Source: Streptomyces sp. PR69 (GTDB taxonomy: Bacteria > Actinomycetota > Actinomycetes > Streptomycetales > Streptomycetaceae). From it: a stretch of 64,000 nt of DNA. The DNA lies in assembly GCF_026420845.1 (NCBI RefSeq), contig NZ_JAOWCB010000031.1, positions 1-64,000 of the forward strand. Direction: 5' to 3'. The position numbers and the translations under genes were made by a program. The notes beneath the pieces are model-generated. The model searched no databases, was not told the origin of the DNA, and saw only the letters and a list, made by a program, of their open reading frames with translations. Every line of letters begins with the position of its first letter. The first letter of the stretch is position 1. Shown one piece after another: positions 1-8,694 of the stretch.

Positions 1-549
1 GCCGGGGCCGCCCTGGCCCGGCTGCCGGCCGCGGGCGGCGACCGCCGGGCCACGGCCTTTCCCGTGCTGCTCGACGCCTGCGCGGACGCCGCGCGCGTCC
101 TGTACGGCCCCGACTGCCTGCCCCCGCTGGGCTATCCGTGGGGCGGACGGCCCGCCGCCGCGCCGCCCGTGCTGGGGTGCTTCCTCAACACCGTCGTCCA
201 TCCGGCCGCGCCGGGAGCGGACCCCGCCGACTGGTGGGACGACCTCGACCACGCGGACACCCCGTTCGACGAGGTGGTCAGGGCGGCCCGCGCCGCCGGG
301 TGCGACTGGTCCGGGGCCCTCGACGGGCTGCTGACCTTCGAGGATCTGACGCGCCGCCCCGAGCTTGTGCTCGGCGGCGAGACCGGGCGCGAGACGCATG
401 TCGACGGCCGCCCGGTCCAGGGGCCGTTCGCGGTCTCGGTCTCGTACGGGACCGACCTCCTCGTCCGTATGACCTGGGACCGCGCCGTCGTCGCCGACGG
501 CCTCGCCCGGGATGCCTTCGCCAGTCTTCTCGACGCGCTGGCCCGATAG
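1..549 (+). CDS. NRPS condensation domain, C-terminal part (5' end outside window)
   Basis: The reading frame is open from base 1 and stops at 549, giving 182 residues of a protein that starts upstream. The segment GCFLNTVV matches the FVNT-type core of NRPS condensation domains. DTPFDEVVRAA and the final strand/helix stretch (VSYGTDLLVRMTWDR, then a closing helix) match the end of a C domain. No A or T domain follows, so the protein ends in its C domain or is a free-standing one. The following NRPS gene starts 88 bases later on the same strand, so it probably belongs to the same operon. A free C protein could serve the A-T proteins downstream; that is inference. The HHxxxDG active site, if present, lies outside the window. 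Confidence 0.8.
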   Translation, partial: AGAALARLPAAGGDRRATAFPVLLDACADAARVLYGPDCLPPLGYPWGGRPAAAPPVLGCFLNTVVHPAAPGADPADWWDDLDHADTPFDEVVRAARAAGCDWSGALDGLLTFEDLTRRPELVLGGETGRETHVDGRPVQGPFAVSVSYGTDLLVRMTWDRAVVADGLARDAFASLLDALAR

Positions 550-637
550 GGGCCGGTCCGCGTACCCCTCCGGCCCCGGCGCGCCCGAACGGCGCGCGGC
601 GGCCGGCCGTTTCCAGCCACCACCCAAAGGACTGATC

Positions 638-3600
638 ATGTTCGGACTCTCTCCGTCGCAGGAGATCGTCTGGCTGCACGAGCAGATGCTGCCCGGCAGC
701 CGCGCCTACAACTTCACCGCCACCATCGATCTGCGCGGCTCGCTCGACGAGGCGGCGCTGCGCGACGGCCTTGCCGCCGCCCTCGACCGGCATCCGGGGC
801 TGCGCCTGGAACTCGTCGAGCAGCCGGGCGGGATACCGGGGCAGCGGGTCCGCGAGCAGTGCGCGCCGCGGCTGCTGACAACCGATCTGACGGGTGAGGC
901 GGACCCGGAGGCCGCGTTCGAGGCGCTGCTGCGCGAGGAGGCCGAAGCGCCGCTGGACACCTTCGAGGCCCCGCTGCTGCGCTGGCGTCTGGTGAGGCTC
1001 GGCGAAGCGCACTGCCGGCTCATCCATGTCGAGCACCATCTCATCCATGACGGGCACTCCTTCGCGATCCTGCTGCGCGACGTGTTCACCGTCTACCGCG
1101 CCCGGGTGAGCGGCGAGGGCGTCGAGAGCGTCGAGCTGCCGGCGACCCGCTCGTACGAGGAGCACGCGCGCGCCGCGGCCGCCCGCGACCGCACCGCGAG
1201 CCTGGCGCACTGGACGGCCGAGCTTCAGGACGCCGCCTTTGACCTGCCGCTGCCGGGTCTGGCGCGTCCGGGAGCAGTGCGCCGTCACGCGGGCGGCCAG
1301 CTGCGCCAGACGATCCCCGCCGGCCTCGCCGAGCGGCTGCGCGCGCACTGCGGCGCCCAGGGCCACACCGCCTTCTCCACGCTTCTGACGCTCTACGCCG
1401 AGCTGCTGCGCCGCCACAGCGGACGCGCCGACCTGGTCGTGGGCACGGCTGTCGGCAACCGGCCCGAAGGCTTCGAGGGGTCCGTCGGCATGTTCGTCAA
1501 CACCATCCCGCTGCGGCTGCGGCTGGCCCCGCAGGGGCAGGCGGGCGAGGCGGTCGACGAGGTGACCGACACCCTCATCCGGGCTCTTCCGCACCAGGAG
1601 GCGCCGGTCCAGGAGCTGACGCGGGCGCTCGGCCTGCACACCGGCGGCGCGGACAATCCGCTGTTCAGCGTCATGTTCAGCGCCCATGACGCGCCGCTGC
1701 CCGAGATCGCGACGCCGGGTCTCGACGTGTCGCTGTTCGAGGGCTTCAACACCGGCACCACCCGCTTCGACCTCGACGTGGTGCTGATGCCCGACGACCG
1801 GCGCACGGTCAGCCCCCGGCAGGGCGCGGCCGGGATGACGCTGGTGTGGGACTACGACCGCGATCTGTTCGAGGAGCGGACCGTACGGCTCCTCATGGAG
1901 CGCTTCGAAGCGCTCATACGGGCCTATCTGGACGCTCCGGCCGCGCCGCTGGCCGCTCTCGGCGCGTACGGCGACGACGCGCCGGCGCAGCCGCGGCACG
2001 GCGTGGGCCCGGAGGCTCTGGACGTGCTGCAGGGGCGGGACCCGGCGCGGCCCGCCCTCGTCAGCGGCGCCTGCCAGCTGACCTACGGCGAACTCGACCG
2101 GCAGGTCGACGAGCTGGTCGCCCGGCTGCGCGCGGCGGGGGTGGCCGAGGGGCAGCCGGTGGCGGCGGTGCTGCCGCGCGGCGCGGAGAGCGTGGTGACG
2201 CTGCTGGCGTGTCTGCGCATGGGCGCGGTGTACTGTCCGCTGTCCCCCAACGACCCGGCGGCGCGTCTTGAGACGCTGCTGCGCAGGCTGGGGCCCGCGC
2301 TGGTGCTGGCCACCCGGGAGAGCGCGCTGTCCCTGCCCGCCGAGGGCCTGCCGCTGGCGCTGCTGGACGGCGGGGACTTCCCGGCCGCGCAGCCCGCCGA
2401 GCGGATCGAGGACACGGCGTATGTCATTCACACATCCGGTTCCACCGGGCTGCCGAAGCCGGTGGCGGTGGGCCGGACGGCGCTGGCCAACCATGTGGCG
2501 GGCATCGTGGAGCGCTACGGCCTGAGCGGCGAGGACCGGGTGCTGCTGTTCGCGCAGCCGTCGTTCGACGTGGCGCTGGAGGAGGTGCTGCCCTCGCTGG
2601 CCGCCGGGGCGTGTCTCGTCGTGCCCCGGCGGGAGGTGCCGACCGCGTCCGAGCTGGTCGCCGTGGTGTCCGCGCGCCGGGTCACGGCGGTCAATCTGCC
2701 CACGAGCTATCTGCTCGCGGTGCGCGCGGAGCTGTGCCAGGCGCTGGCCGACGGACGCTTCACCCCGCGCCTGATCGTCGTCGGCGGCGAACGGCTGCCC
2801 GCCGACGCCCTGCGCGAGCTTCTCGACGCCGCGGATGCGACCGTCCTCAACGCCTACGGCGTCACCGAGGCGGCCATCACCTCCACCGTCCACCAGGTCA
2901 CCCCCGGCGATCTCGCCGACGGCGCCGAGGTGCCGCTGGGCGCCGAGCTGCCCGGCGTACGGGTGCACGTCCTCGACGCCGGGCTGCGTCCCCTCCCCGA
3001 CGGCGCCGTCGGCGAACTGGCGATCTCCGGCGCGGGGCTCGCCCATGGGTATCTCCGCGACGAGGACACGACGCGCGCCCGGTTCACGGATGTGCCCGCC
3101 CTGGGCGGGGCGCGGGTCTATCTCACCGGGGACGTCGGCTACCGCGACGAACAGGGCCGGGTGTGCTTCCTGGGCCGCCGCGACAACCAGGTCAAGCTGC
3201 GCGGCTACCGCATCGAACTGGAGGAGGTCGAAGCGGCCGCGTCGGCCGAACTCGGCGGCGCGTCCTGTGCGGTGGTCCTCGACCGCGAGGGTCCGGCGGG
3301 TCCGCGTCTGGTCGGCTTCCTCCAGGCGGAGGCCGAGCCGGATCAGCCGGCGCTGCACGCGGCGCTGGCCGGGCGGCTGCCCACCGCCCTCGTGCCGGGC
3401 CGCTGGGTGCGGCTGGACGCCATGCCCACGCTGCCGGGAGGCAAGGCGAACCGGCATGCGCTGACCCGTATGCTCGCCGATCTGCCGCAGGACGCGGAGG
3501 CCGCCCGGGAGCCGGCCGATCCGGATGTCGCGCTGGTCGCGGAGGGCTGGCGGGAGGTGCTGGGGCATGCCGACTTCACGCCGTCGTCGCACTTCTTCCA

Positions 3601-3742
3601 GGTTGGCGGGCACTCCCTGCTGGCCGCGCAGCTCGCCGCCTGGCTGGAGCCCCGGATCGGCGGCAGGCCGCCGCTGCGTGTGCTGTTCCAGAATCCGGTC
3701 CTGGCCGAGCAGGCCCGTGCGGTGCGGGAGGCGGCCGCGTGA
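638..3742 (+). CDS. NRPS module C-A-T
   Basis: 1034-residue single NRPS module that activates one amino acid and condenses it with an upstream acyl/peptidyl carrier. The C domain (about 1-440) has an intact HHLIHDG (HHxxxDG) motif. The A domain (about 455-945) shows TSGSTG, NAYGVTE, YLTGD, a GRRDNQVKLRGYRIE core and the A10 lysine in PGGKANR. The carrier (about 965-1034) has GGHSLL with the phosphopantetheine serine near residue 993. Read by eye, the ten-residue specificity code is D-V-E-N-V-G-A-I-T-K, for which I give no confident substrate. The ATG at 638 is chosen because AAAGG lies 7 bases upstream and the MFGLSPSQ start is typical of a C domain; the frame itself is open further upstream. 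The stop overlaps the next start (TGATGA). Confidence 0.93.
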   Translation: MFGLSPSQEIVWLHEQMLPGSRAYNFTATIDLRGSLDEAALRDGLAAALDRHPGLRLELVEQPGGIPGQRVREQCAPRLLTTDLTGEADPEAAFEALLREEAEAPLDTFEAPLLRWRLVRLGEAHCRLIHVEHHLIHDGHSFAILLRDVFTVYRARVSGEGVESVELPATRSYEEHARAAAARDRTASLAHWTAELQDAAFDLPLPGLARPGAVRRHAGGQLRQTIPAGLAERLRAHCGAQGHTAFSTLLTLYAELLRRHSGRADLVVGTAVGNRPEGFEGSVGMFVNTIPLRLRLAPQGQAGEAVDEVTDTLIRALPHQEAPVQELTRALGLHTGGADNPLFSVMFSAHDAPLPEIATPGLDVSLFEGFNTGTTRFDLDVVLMPDDRRTVSPRQGAAGMTLVWDYDRDLFEERTVRLLMERFEALIRAYLDAPAAPLAALGAYGDDAPAQPRHGVGPEALDVLQGRDPARPALVSGACQLTYGELDRQVDELVARLRAAGVAEGQPVAAVLPRGAESVVTLLACLRMGAVYCPLSPNDPAARLETLLRRLGPALVLATRESALSLPAEGLPLALLDGGDFPAAQPAERIEDTAYVIHTSGSTGLPKPVAVGRTALANHVAGIVERYGLSGEDRVLLFAQPSFDVALEEVLPSLAAGACLVVPRREVPTASELVAVVSARRVTAVNLPTSYLLAVRAELCQALADGRFTPRLIVVGGERLPADALRELLDAADATVLNAYGVTEAAITSTVHQVTPGDLADGAEVPLGAELPGVRVHVLDAGLRPLPDGAVGELAISGAGLAHGYLRDEDTTRARFTDVPALGGARVYLTGDVGYRDEQGRVCFLGRRDNQVKLRGYRIELEEVEAAASAELGGASCAVVLDREGPAGPRLVGFLQAEAEPDQPALHAALAGRLPTALVPGRWVRLDAMPTLPGGKANRHALTRMLADLPQDAEAAREPADPDVALVAEGWREVLGHADFTPSSHFFQVGGHSLLAAQLAAWLEPRIGGRPPLRVLFQNPVLAEQARAVREAAA

Positions 3743-4977
3743 TGAACTCTGCGACCGCTTCCGCGACCGCCGCCGTGTCTGCCGGGTCTGCCGGGTCTGC
3801 CGGGTCTGCCAGGGCCTCGGGGACGACGCCGTCCTCGGTGCTGGAGAACGGCCACCGCGAACTCGTCGACTCCTTTGAGTCGTTCATCCGCCGCGAGCTT
3901 GCGCCGCTGGCGGCCGAGCTGCCGGAGACCGCCGATCTGCCGCCGGCCGATCTGCGCGACTATGTGCGCCGCCGCTCGGCGGCTCTGGGCTTCTACGCCG
4001 GTGACTATCCCGAGGAACTCGGCGGCTCCGGCATGCCGTTCACGGCCGTCGTGCTGCTGCACCACGCCGCCGGGCGCAGCGGCTGCCCCCTCGCCCCGTA
4101 TGCGCTGGCCGGTTCCGACGGGCCGAGCCCGCTGCTGCTGCACGGCACAAAGGAGCAGATCACGCGCTATCTGACGCCTCTGGTGCGCGGCGAGGCGGCG
4201 CGCTGCCTGGCGCTCACCGAACCGCACGCCGGGTCCGACGCGTTCCGTCTCACCAGCACCGGCCGGCGCGACGCGGCCACCGGCGAGTGGATTCTCTCCG
4301 GCCGCAAGTCCTTCGTCAGCAACGCCGACCGTGCGGATTTCGCCCTGGCCGTGGTCTCCGTGGACGGGGAGGCGACCGCGTTCATCGTGGACATGGACAA
4401 CCCCGGGCTGCGGATCGGCCAGCGCTACGAGGGCATGTCGGGCGAGCCGATGTTCGAGCTGATCCTGGACGAGCTGCGGGTGCCGGCCGATGCCGTCATC
4501 GGCGGCGAGGACGGCATCGGCGCGGCGATGGGCGACGGCATCGACAGCCTGTCCCGGGGCCGTCTGGTCGTCGCCGCCATGTGCAACGGCATCGCCGAGC
4601 ACGCCCTGGCGCAGGGCGTCGCCTACGCGCGGGAGCGCCGCGCCTTCGGCGAGCGCATCGGCTCGTATCAGCATGTGCAGGAACACCTGGTCAGCAGCCG
4701 TGCCGAGGTGGAGGCGGCCAAGCTGCTCACGCTCGCCTGCGCACAGCTGGTCGACGCGGGCGCCGAGGCGCCGGAGAACGCGGCGCTGGCCAAGCTGACC
4801 TCGTCCGAGACCGCGGTGCGTGTCGTGGACCGGGCGCTTCAGGTGCACGGTGCGACGGGCTGGGTGCGCGGGCATCCCCTGGAGTTCCTGTACCGGTACG
4901 TCCGGATGATGACGATCATCGAGGGGACGTCCGAGATCCAGAAGGTCATCGTCGCCCGGGCCATGGGCCTGGGCTGA
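3742..4977 (+). CDS. acyl-CoA dehydrogenase family protein of the NRPS cluster
   Basis: 411-residue flavoprotein of the acyl-CoA dehydrogenase family. It has the LTEPHAGSD flavin/substrate motif and IIEGTSEIQ, where the Glu is the family's catalytic base position. The start ATG overlaps the stop of the C-A-T gene, implying translational coupling, and the gene sits between NRPS genes, so it very likely acts on the peptide or its building block. In related clusters such enzymes desaturate carrier-bound aminoacyl groups or CoA-linked acids; which applies here is unknown. The first ~35 residues are a low-complexity Ser-Ala-Gly tail encoded by near-perfect TCTGCCGGG repeats at 3778-3810, unlike the usual family N-terminus. 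Confidence 0.9.
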   Translation: MNSATASATAAVSAGSAGSAGSARASGTTPSSVLENGHRELVDSFESFIRRELAPLAAELPETADLPPADLRDYVRRRSAALGFYAGDYPEELGGSGMPFTAVVLLHHAAGRSGCPLAPYALAGSDGPSPLLLHGTKEQITRYLTPLVRGEAARCLALTEPHAGSDAFRLTSTGRRDAATGEWILSGRKSFVSNADRADFALAVVSVDGEATAFIVDMDNPGLRIGQRYEGMSGEPMFELILDELRVPADAVIGGEDGIGAAMGDGIDSLSRGRLVVAAMCNGIAEHALAQGVAYARERRAFGERIGSYQHVQEHLVSSRAEVEAAKLLTLACAQLVDAGAEAPENAALAKLTSSETAVRVVDRALQVHGATGWVRGHPLEFLYRYVRMMTIIEGTSEIQKVIVARAMGLG

Positions 4978-5006
4978 GCCGCACCCCGACGACGAACGGA
5001 CGATTG

Positions 5007-6878
5007 ATGAACAGCATTTCCGAACAGCGGCTCAGCGTCGAGCAGGGCGCGGCCGCCGAACCCTTCGACGTGCTCGGCCGGTTCGACCACTGGGTCCGCA
5101 CCGCGCCGCACGCGCCCGCCGTCGAGGACGGCCAACTGCGCTGGACCTACGCCGAGCTGGACGCGCTCGCCGACCGCGCCGCTCAGGCCCTGCGCGGCCG
5201 GGTGCGCCCCGGCGACCTGGTCGGCGTGTGCCTGGACCGGTCGGTTGCGCTGGTCGCCCTCGCGGTCGCCCTCGCCCGGCTCGACGCCGTCTATCTGCCA
5301 CTGGGGCCCCGGCCGGGCGAGCGGCGTCTCGCCGCGGTGGCCGAGCGGCTCGATGTGGCCTGCCTCGTCGGCGACCCGGCGCTGCTGCCCGTGTCGCACG
5401 AGGGCGGGGAGCGGCTGGCGCTGCCCCTGCCCGCGGAGGGCGCGAACGCCGCGGCGGAGGTCGTGGCCGCGTTCGGTCCCGCGCGGGACGGGCGGGACCG
5501 AGCGCCCGAGGGGGCGTTCTACGCGGTCCTCACCTCGGGTTCGACCGGTGTGCCCAAGGCGGTCGCGGTCGGCGGGGCCTCGCTGGGCGCGCTGCTCTCC
5601 TGGTACGCCGGGCACACCGGCTCCGGCCCCGGCGACCGGCACAGCCTGCTGATCGGCGTCGCCTTCGACCCGCACCTCATGGAGCTGTGGGCCGCGCTCA
5701 CCACCGGGGCCGCGCTGGCGGTCCCGCCCGAGGAGGTGCGCTGGGATCCGCAGGCGCTCACCGACTGGTGGCGGCGGGCCGGGGTGAGCTGTGCGATCCT
5801 GCCGACCCCGCTCGCGGAACTGGTGTTTGAGCGGCCCTGGCCCGGCCTTCCCGGCCTGCGCCATCTCGTGGTGGGCGGCGACCGGCTGCGCCGCTGGCCC
5901 GCGCCGGAGGTCACCGCGCGGGTCCACAATGTGTACGGGCCCGCGGAGGCGACCGTGTCGACCACCGTCCACACTCTTGACCCGGTGCTTCAGGACACGG
6001 CCGTCGCACCTCCGATCGGGCTGCCGGTCGACGGCGCGGTGCTGTGCGTGACGGATGACGCGGGCCGGGTCGTGCCCCGCGGCGAGCCGGGTGAGCTGCG
6101 CATCGGCGGCGGCTGTCTGGCCCTGGGCTACCTCGACGAGGAGCTCACCGCGCAGCGTTTCGTCCCCGCGCCGCCCGGCGTCAGCGGCGCCCGGCGCGTC
6201 TACCGCACCGGGGACCGGGTGCGGATGCGCGCGGACGGCGTCCTGGAGTTCCTCGGCCGGATTGACGACCAGGTCAAGGTCAGCGGCGTACGCGTCGAAC
6301 CCGCGGAAGTGGAAGCCGCGCTCGAGCGCGACTCGCGTGTCCGCCGGGCCGCCGTCGCCGCCCGTCCCGGGCCGTCCGGCGACGTTCAGCTTCTGGCGTT
6401 CGTCCAGCCGGCACCGGGTCAGGAGGGCGTGCCCGCCGCGGAGCTTCTGGACGCCGTCCGCGACTGGCTGCCCGAACAGGCGGTGCCGGCGCGTCTGGAC
6501 CACGTCGACGCCTTTCCGCTCGACGCCAACGGCAAGGTGGACCGCGGCGCGCTCCTGGCAGCCGAGGAGCGGCGGTCGGCCGCCGAAGCCGCCGAAGCCG
6601 CTGCGGCCTCCGGGGCCTCTGCGGCCGTCGCCGTCGAGAGCACCGAGGAGCTGGTGGTGCGGCTGTGCGGCGAGCTGCTGGGCGGCAGCGCCCTCGGCCC
6701 GCTGGACAACTTCCGCACGGCGGGCGGCACGTCGCTCGTCGCGGCCCGGCTGCTGGCCGCGCTGGAGGCGTCCTGCGGGGTGCGGCTGCGTGCGCCCGAG
6801 GTGCTGCGCCAGCCCGATCTGCGCAGCCTCGCCGCGCTGGTCGACGCCCGGCGGGCCACCGCCCCCGCGGGGGCGTGA
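5007..6878 (+). CDS. stand-alone NRPS A-T didomain protein
   Basis: 623-residue adenylation-thiolation protein with no condensation domain. A-domain cores seen: LTSGSTG (about residue 175), NVYGPAE, YRTGD, GRIDDQVKVSGVRVE and the A10 lysine in DANGKVDR (about 506). The carrier reads AGGTSLVAARL (about 571), with Thr instead of the usual His before the serine. The code read by eye is D-P-M-I-V-G-V-V-S-K; no confident substrate. The ATG is 29 bases after the dehydrogenase stop. Because the protein has no C domain, its aminoacyl-carrier must be used in trans, or be the dehydrogenase's substrate. An Ala-rich linker separates A and T. Confidence 0.9.
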   Translation: MNSISEQRLSVEQGAAAEPFDVLGRFDHWVRTAPHAPAVEDGQLRWTYAELDALADRAAQALRGRVRPGDLVGVCLDRSVALVALAVALARLDAVYLPLGPRPGERRLAAVAERLDVACLVGDPALLPVSHEGGERLALPLPAEGANAAAEVVAAFGPARDGRDRAPEGAFYAVLTSGSTGVPKAVAVGGASLGALLSWYAGHTGSGPGDRHSLLIGVAFDPHLMELWAALTTGAALAVPPEEVRWDPQALTDWWRRAGVSCAILPTPLAELVFERPWPGLPGLRHLVVGGDRLRRWPAPEVTARVHNVYGPAEATVSTTVHTLDPVLQDTAVAPPIGLPVDGAVLCVTDDAGRVVPRGEPGELRIGGGCLALGYLDEELTAQRFVPAPPGVSGARRVYRTGDRVRMRADGVLEFLGRIDDQVKVSGVRVEPAEVEAALERDSRVRRAAVAARPGPSGDVQLLAFVQPAPGQEGVPAAELLDAVRDWLPEQAVPARLDHVDAFPLDANGKVDRGALLAAEERRSAAEAAEAAAASGASAAVAVESTEELVVRLCGELLGGSALGPLDNFRTAGGTSLVAARLLAALEASCGVRLRAPEVLRQPDLRSLAALVDARRATAPAGA

Positions 6879-6879
6879 G

Positions 6880-8694
6880 ATGACTGGTACCGAAGGAGTT
6901 CCCGAGGTGTTCACCGCCGACCAGGGCGACGGCATGGTCGCCCTCATCACCGGCCGGGCGCGGTCCGCGCCGCGGTCGCTGGCCGTGTCCGACGGCACGG
7001 CGTTTCTGACGTACGAGCAGCTGACCGCCGCCGCGGGGCGGCTGGCCGGGGCCCTGCGGGAGCGCGGGGTCGGCCCCGGGACGGCGGTCGGCGTGCTGCT
7101 GCCGCACTCGGTGCGCACGGTCGTCGCCCAGCTCGCCGTCTGGTGGGCGGGCGGCTGTTATGTGCCGCTCGACGCGGGGTATCCGCGTTCGCGCACCGAG
7201 GCGATGCTCGCCGACGCGGACGCCGTGCTGACCGTGGGCGACAAGAATCTGCTGGAGGCCGCGGGCATCCCCGCCGGGCGGGCGCTCGCGCTGCCGGACG
7301 ATGTGGCGGCGCTGCCCGGGGGCGAGTTGACGGAGCCGGCCGGGTACGAGCCCGGGGCGGCCGCCTATGTGCTGTACACCTCCGGTTCGACGGGCCGCCC
7401 CAAGGGCGTGGCCGTCCCGCAGGGCGCGGTGGCCGCGCTGGCGGCCGCGCCCGGTGTTGTGCCGCTCACCGCGCGCGATCGCGTCCTGTTCCACTCGCCG
7501 CTCACCTTCGACGCCTCCGTCTTCGAGGTGTGGGCGCCGCTGGCCAATGGCGCAGCCGTGGCCGTCTCCACCGCCGACCGGCGCTCGCTCGACAGCCTCT
7601 CCCGGGACGTGGAGCGGCTGGGGGCGACGGTGGCGCTGTTCACCACGGCGCTCTTCCACCATCTCGCGGCCCGGCAGTCACCGCTGTTCGCCGTGTTGCG
7701 GGCCGTGCTGGTCGGCGGTGAGGCGCTGTCGGCCCAGCACGCCCGCACCGTGCTGCGCGCCCACCCCTGGCTGGAGCTGGTCAACGTCTACGGGCCCACC
7801 GAGGCCACGGTGTTCGCCACCGCGCACCGGGTGCGCGAGGAGGACTGCGCGGGGCCGCCGCCGATCGGGCGGCCCGTTCAGGGCGCGACCGCGCATGTCC
7901 TGGACGCGCAGGGCGAGCCGACGCCCCCGGGGGAGGTCGGCGAACTGTGGATCGGCGGGCCCCGGCTCGCCCTGGGCTATCTCGGCCAGCCCCAGCGCAC
8001 CGCCGAGCACTTTGCCGAGCACCCGGTCCACGGGCGGCTGTACCGCAGCGGCGACCTTGTCTCCGTACGCCCCGACGGCGTGCTCGACTTCCACGGGCGG
8101 GCCGACGACCAGCTCAAGGTGCGCGGCTTCCGCATCGAGCCGGGGGAGGTGGAGCACGCCCTGCGGACGCATCCGGATGTCACGGACGCCGCCGTGGTGG
8201 TGCAGCGGCGCTCGGAGGACGACGCGCGCCTGACCGCCTTCGTGGTGCCCGGTGCGCGGCGGCCCGATCCGGCGGCGCTGCGCGACCACGCCGCCGGGCT
8301 GCTTCCCGCGCACATGGTGCCCGGCGCCTGGTCGTTCCTCGACGCGCTGCCGCTCACCGGCAGCGGCAAGGTCGACCGGCGTGCGCTCGCCGAACGGCCG
8401 GCGGGCGCGGCCCGTGCGGACGCAAAGACCGCCGTGCCCGCGCTGTCCCCCATCGAGCGGGCCGTGGCCGAGCTGTGGGGCCGGGCGCTGGAGCAGGAGG
8501 TCGACCGGGCGGACGCGGACTTCCTCGCCCTCGGCGGGCACTCGCTGCTCGCGCTGGTGATCGTGGACGATCTGCGCGAGGAACTGGGCGTGGAGTTGAC
8601 GCTCGCCGAGTTCTTCGCGGCCCCCACGGTGGCCGGCCAGGCGCAGCTGGTCGAACAGGCGCTGCGCGGCATGCTTGGGGAGGAGGACCGGTGA
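6880..8694 (+). CDS. stand-alone NRPS A-T didomain protein
   Basis: 604-residue A-T protein. A-domain cores: YTSGSTGRPKG (about 166), NVYGPTEAT, YRSGD, GRADDQLKVRGFRIE and the A10 lysine in TGSGKVDR (about 492). The carrier has LGGHSLLAL (about 551). The code read by eye, D-A-F-L-L-G-V-V-F-K, resembles those of branched-chain aliphatic residues (Ile/Val/Leu class); this is a tentative reading. The ATG at 6880 begins one base after the previous stop. A GTG at 6907 lies 8 bases after a strong GAAGGAG and may be the true start, shortening the protein by 9 residues. The stop overlaps the next GTG. Confidence 0.9.
   Translation: MTGTEGVPEVFTADQGDGMVALITGRARSAPRSLAVSDGTAFLTYEQLTAAAGRLAGALRERGVGPGTAVGVLLPHSVRTVVAQLAVWWAGGCYVPLDAGYPRSRTEAMLADADAVLTVGDKNLLEAAGIPAGRALALPDDVAALPGGELTEPAGYEPGAAAYVLYTSGSTGRPKGVAVPQGAVAALAAAPGVVPLTARDRVLFHSPLTFDASVFEVWAPLANGAAVAVSTADRRSLDSLSRDVERLGATVALFTTALFHHLAARQSPLFAVLRAVLVGGEALSAQHARTVLRAHPWLELVNVYGPTEATVFATAHRVREEDCAGPPPIGRPVQGATAHVLDAQGEPTPPGEVGELWIGGPRLALGYLGQPQRTAEHFAEHPVHGRLYRSGDLVSVRPDGVLDFHGRADDQLKVRGFRIEPGEVEHALRTHPDVTDAAVVVQRRSEDDARLTAFVVPGARRPDPAALRDHAAGLLPAHMVPGAWSFLDALPLTGSGKVDRRALAERPAGAARADAKTAVPALSPIERAVAELWGRALEQEVDRADADFLALGGHSLLALVIVDDLREELGVELTLAEFFAAPTVAGQAQLVEQALRGMLGEEDR

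Noticed and set aside
278..3613. 1111-codon open frame on the minus strand opposite the C-A-T gene
   Set aside because: It is a GC-bias shadow: it reads as low-complexity Arg/Gly/His and lies opposite a well-supported NRPS gene.
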